Positions 4,543 through 5,814 of a stretch of 5,814 nt of DNA are shown here, piece by piece; positions within the stretch are counted from its first letter, which is position 1; every line of letters starts with the position of its first letter. The stretch comes from an uncultured Lachnospiraceae bacterium (lineage in GTDB: Bacteria > Bacillota > Clostridia > Lachnospirales > Lachnospiraceae), in the NCBI GenBank assembly GCA_910586755.1, contig CAJUJM010000079.1, positions 1-5,814 on the forward strand, written 5' to 3'. A program made the position numbers and the translations under genes. The notes under the pieces were generated by a model that saw only the letters and a program-made list of their open reading frames with translations, was not told the origin of the DNA and made no database searches.

Positions 4543-5497
4543 AGAATCCTCCTTGCTGCCTTAATTGCACCGCGATTAAGGCGTCGTAATCCACATCCCG
4601 CTGGTCAAAGTTGTGAAACCGGTTAGAAACTGCCCCCTGCGGTGAGCTACCGGTTCTTTCCTTGCTTTGCAAATACAATGTCTCAAATTTCTCCCGGAAT
4701 TTCTTTGTACTCCTGATATTGCTCTGCCAAAATGTATTCTTAATGGCATAATTCAGGGCCTGCTCTATCTCTCCTCTACTCCGCTTATCAATCCTCTGCA
4801 TCTTCTCAATCTCAGCCGCCCACTTTTGCAGCTCATTGTCAACAGATGGAACCCTTGCCTTTGGCATCTGCTCCAGCACGGAATCAATAAGCCGCCTTAC
4901 ACAGACCATCTCGAAGGATTCCGGGGAAAAGGTTGCAGCCCTCTTTTGGGTTGCAACGATCTCTTTATTATCTTTTACTTTACTTTCCTTTACTACTGTA
5001 TCATTTGTATCCGACTTATCACCATTTGTAGCCTGCGAATGGTCATTTGTATCCGACATTTGATTAAAAAAAGGTACAAAAATAACACCTTTGCACTCAT
5101 CATTTTGCAAAAGCCACAGTTCCTTATATACTGTTTTGTCCCTCCGGTTCGCGGCGACAGCCCAGTAACTTTTTTGAATACCTCTACTGGTTAAGACCCC
5201 CCACCTATCAAACAGCCCCTTATCAAAAAGACCAATTTGTAAGCAGTAGCCCACTATCTCCCGGATAGTACCGGAACCCATGCCGCAGCCCATCTTCCTG
5301 GCGGTTGATGCACCATCGTCATAGCCCCATCGGTAGAAATATCCCTCACTCCCAAATGCTTTCTGGCACAGGTAGAAATATACTCCAAATCCTGTCCAGC
5401 CCTGGGCATCCAGGAGTCTGTCAATTTTAACATCATTGTCGAAGACATCAACTGACCAGCCGGCATAATCAAGCTTCTTTTTCGCTTTGCCTGCCAT
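4496..5497 (-). CDS. Phage replication initiator / primosome protein (DUF4373 N-terminus, DnaD-like C-terminus)
   Basis: A 333-residue protein. Residues 5-120 match the DUF4373 (Lin1244/Lin1753 N-terminal) winged-helix module: LDYAGWSVDVFDNDVKIDRLL, WTGFGVYFYLCQKAF, EGYFYRWGYDDG, IGLFDKGLFDRWGVLTSRGIQ. Residues 145-185 are a hydrophilic linker with repeated SDTND. Residues 195-275 look like the DnaD C-terminal part, with the mark NTFWQSNIRSTKKFREKFETL (254-274). Residues 293-310 (RFHNFDQRDVDYDALIAV) resemble the usual end of DnaD-type phage proteins. The family is expected to bind the phage origin and recruit the host helicase. The ATG at 5497 starts the conserved domain, but its ribosome binding site is weak (GGAAG about 11 bases upstream). 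The last 20 or so residues run 47 bases into the next gene and look like an extension. A decayed partial copy lies just upstream. Confidence 0.9.
   Translation of the reverse strand: MAGKAKKKLDYAGWSVDVFDNDVKIDRLLDAQGWTGFGVYFYLCQKAFGSEGYFYRWGYDDGASTARKMGCGMGSGTIREIVGYCLQIGLFDKGLFDRWGVLTSRGIQKSYWAVAANRRDKTVYKELWLLQNDECKGVIFVPFFNQMSDTNDHSQATNGDKSDTNDTVVKESKVKDNKEIVATQKRAATFSPESFEMVCVRRLIDSVLEQMPKARVPSVDNELQKWAAEIEKMQRIDKRSRGEIEQALNYAIKNTFWQSNIRSTKKFREKFETLYLQSKERTGSSPQGAVSNRFHNFDQRDVDYDALIAVQLRQQGGFYERTEGGMAGPSPGR
5001..5063. repeat. Three 21-bp iteron-like repeats inside the replication gene (candidate origin)
   Basis: CATTTGTA occurs at 5002-5009, 5023-5030 and 5044-5051, spaced exactly 21 bp, about two helical turns. 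The first and third units share 15 identical bases (TCATTTGTATCCGAC, 5001-5015 and 5043-5057). A partial fourth CATTTGA starts at 5057. AT-rich stretches lie on both sides: 4961-5000, with several TTTACT words, and 5058-5090, with a run of A. Iterons plus an AT-rich region inside the initiator gene is the arrangement of lambda-type phage origins. The repeats also encode a 7-residue peptide repeat in the linker, so coding repetition is an alternative explanation. Confidence 0.45.
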
Positions 5498-5534
5498 GTC
5501 CTATACTCTTCCTTCTCTTTTTGCGTTCCGGATA

Positions 5535-5700
5535 ACTTTCTTATTAAGACTCCCACCCAACAAACAGCACTTTTAAGCACCCTTTTGCAAGCAGCAGCCC
5601 ACTATTTCTGTTATAGTTCAGCACCAATGCCGCAGCACATCTTCCTGACGGTTGATACACCAACGACACAGCACTATCGGAAAGAAAGCTCCTTCACTTT
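5535..5700 (-). pseudogene. Decayed partial copy of the DUF4373 replication gene
   Basis: This stretch aligns with 5191-5350 of the intact replication gene, about 352 bp away, at roughly three in four bases with a few short gaps. Shared words include AAGCAG-AGCCCACTAT, ATGCCGCAGC-CATCTTCCTG and CGGTTGAT-CACCA. On the minus strand it would encode the part matching residues about 49-112 (compare VSTVRKMCCGIGA with ASTARKMGCGMGS, and TITEIVGCCLQ with TIREIVGYCLQ). A single-base frameshift falls between those two blocks, and stop codons occur in the reading frame. Near 5535-5545 about 15 bases are missing relative to the intact gene. It is a non-coding remnant, either of a tandem duplication or of a replaced homologue. 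Confidence 0.8.
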
Positions 5701-5814
5701 TTCTACAACGCTGCGCCTGGGGTTGACTTCCAAGCGGCTTGCACGTCTTTTTGTAGTGAATGATGTGGTATATATTGTTATATCTCGGATGCCGTTTCTA
5801 AATAAAGCTCCCAC
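5674..5814 (-). CDS. 3' end of an unidentified gene (cut by the window edge)
   Basis: An open frame runs from the window edge to a TAG at 5674-5676 and gives 46 residues with a plausible composition (GALFRNGIRDITIYTTSF, then KRRASRLEVNPRRSVVEKV). The Arg-rich C-terminal part could bind nucleic acid. I do not recognise the family. Its last eight or so codons fall within the stretch that resembles the decayed replication gene copy, so the true end may have been altered by that event. It could also be a chance open frame, as only 47 codons are visible. Confidence 0.45.
   Translation of the reverse strand: MGALFRNGIRDITIYTTSFTTKRRASRLEVNPRRSVVEKVKELSFR

Noticed and set aside
4931..4957. Repeated GGTTGCA words with the palindrome GTTGCAAC inside the replication gene
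   Set aside because: There are only two short copies 18 bp apart and they encode ordinary Val-Ala-Thr and Ala-Ala-Thr residues, too little to call a binding site apart from the iterons.
4667..5194. A 175-residue plus-strand frame opposite the replication gene
   Set aside because: It is the antisense of a clearly conserved gene, is rich in Leu, Ile and Cys as is typical of shadow frames, and has no ribosome binding site of note.
5254..5580. A 108-residue minus-strand frame across the start of the replication gene
   Set aside because: It reads the conserved DUF4373 region in the wrong frame and begins in the decayed copy. It matches no family by eye.
1..5814. CRISPR array, tRNA, rRNA, insertion sequence or attachment site
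   Set aside because: No regularly spaced repeats of CRISPR size, no cloverleaf-like tRNA ends, no transposase frame and no terminal inverted repeats were seen on either strand.

Overview
The window looks like the early (replication and accessory) region of a temperate phage or prophage from a Clostridia-type Firmicute, probably a gut Lachnospiraceae-like host. The grounds are protein family resemblance, AGGAGG-type ribosome binding sites, frequent GTGA stop/start overlaps, and a run of very small phage-type genes. No structural phage gene, integrase or host gene is visible, so an integrative element with a phage-like replication module is not excluded. All credible genes lie on the minus strand and are transcribed from right to left.

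Right part (5814 to about 4280): the 3' end of an unrecognised gene runs in from the window edge. It is followed by a decayed, frameshifted copy of part of a replication gene. Next comes the intact gene, a DUF4373 (Lin1244/Lin1753-type) replication initiator with a DnaD-like C-terminal part. The linker region of this gene holds three 21-bp spaced repeats flanked by AT-rich DNA, a candidate replication origin. A small basic protein of unknown function overlaps its end.

Middle part (about 4285 to 1764): a protein with an N-terminal helix-turn-helix-like region is followed by a two-gene cassette, a 53-residue one-helix membrane protein and an SPFH/Band 7 (prohibitin-like) membrane protein. A 22-bp perfect direct repeat covers the ribosome binding site and start codon both of the first cassette gene and of the gene after the cassette, a DUF551 protein. 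Removing one repeat plus the cassette on paper joins the helix-turn-helix gene neatly to the DUF551 gene with a short overlap. The cassette therefore looks like a later insertion (a moron-like unit). This is the most interesting observation in the window.

Left part (1767 to 1): an orphan Dam-type adenine-N6 methyltransferase is followed by a tightly packed, more AT-rich string of four small proteins, two of them cysteine-rich and possibly metal-binding. After the last of these, a candidate promoter with an overlapping imperfect dyad and two small leader inverted repeats precedes a gene of which only five codons and part of a sixth lie in the window. This marks a probable new transcription unit.

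The genes would act together as a phage early operon: origin recognition and primosome loading, a DNA-binding accessory protein, DNA methylation for protection or timing, and a variable set of small host-takeover or accessory proteins. Everything beyond the replication, methylase and SPFH family assignments is inference.
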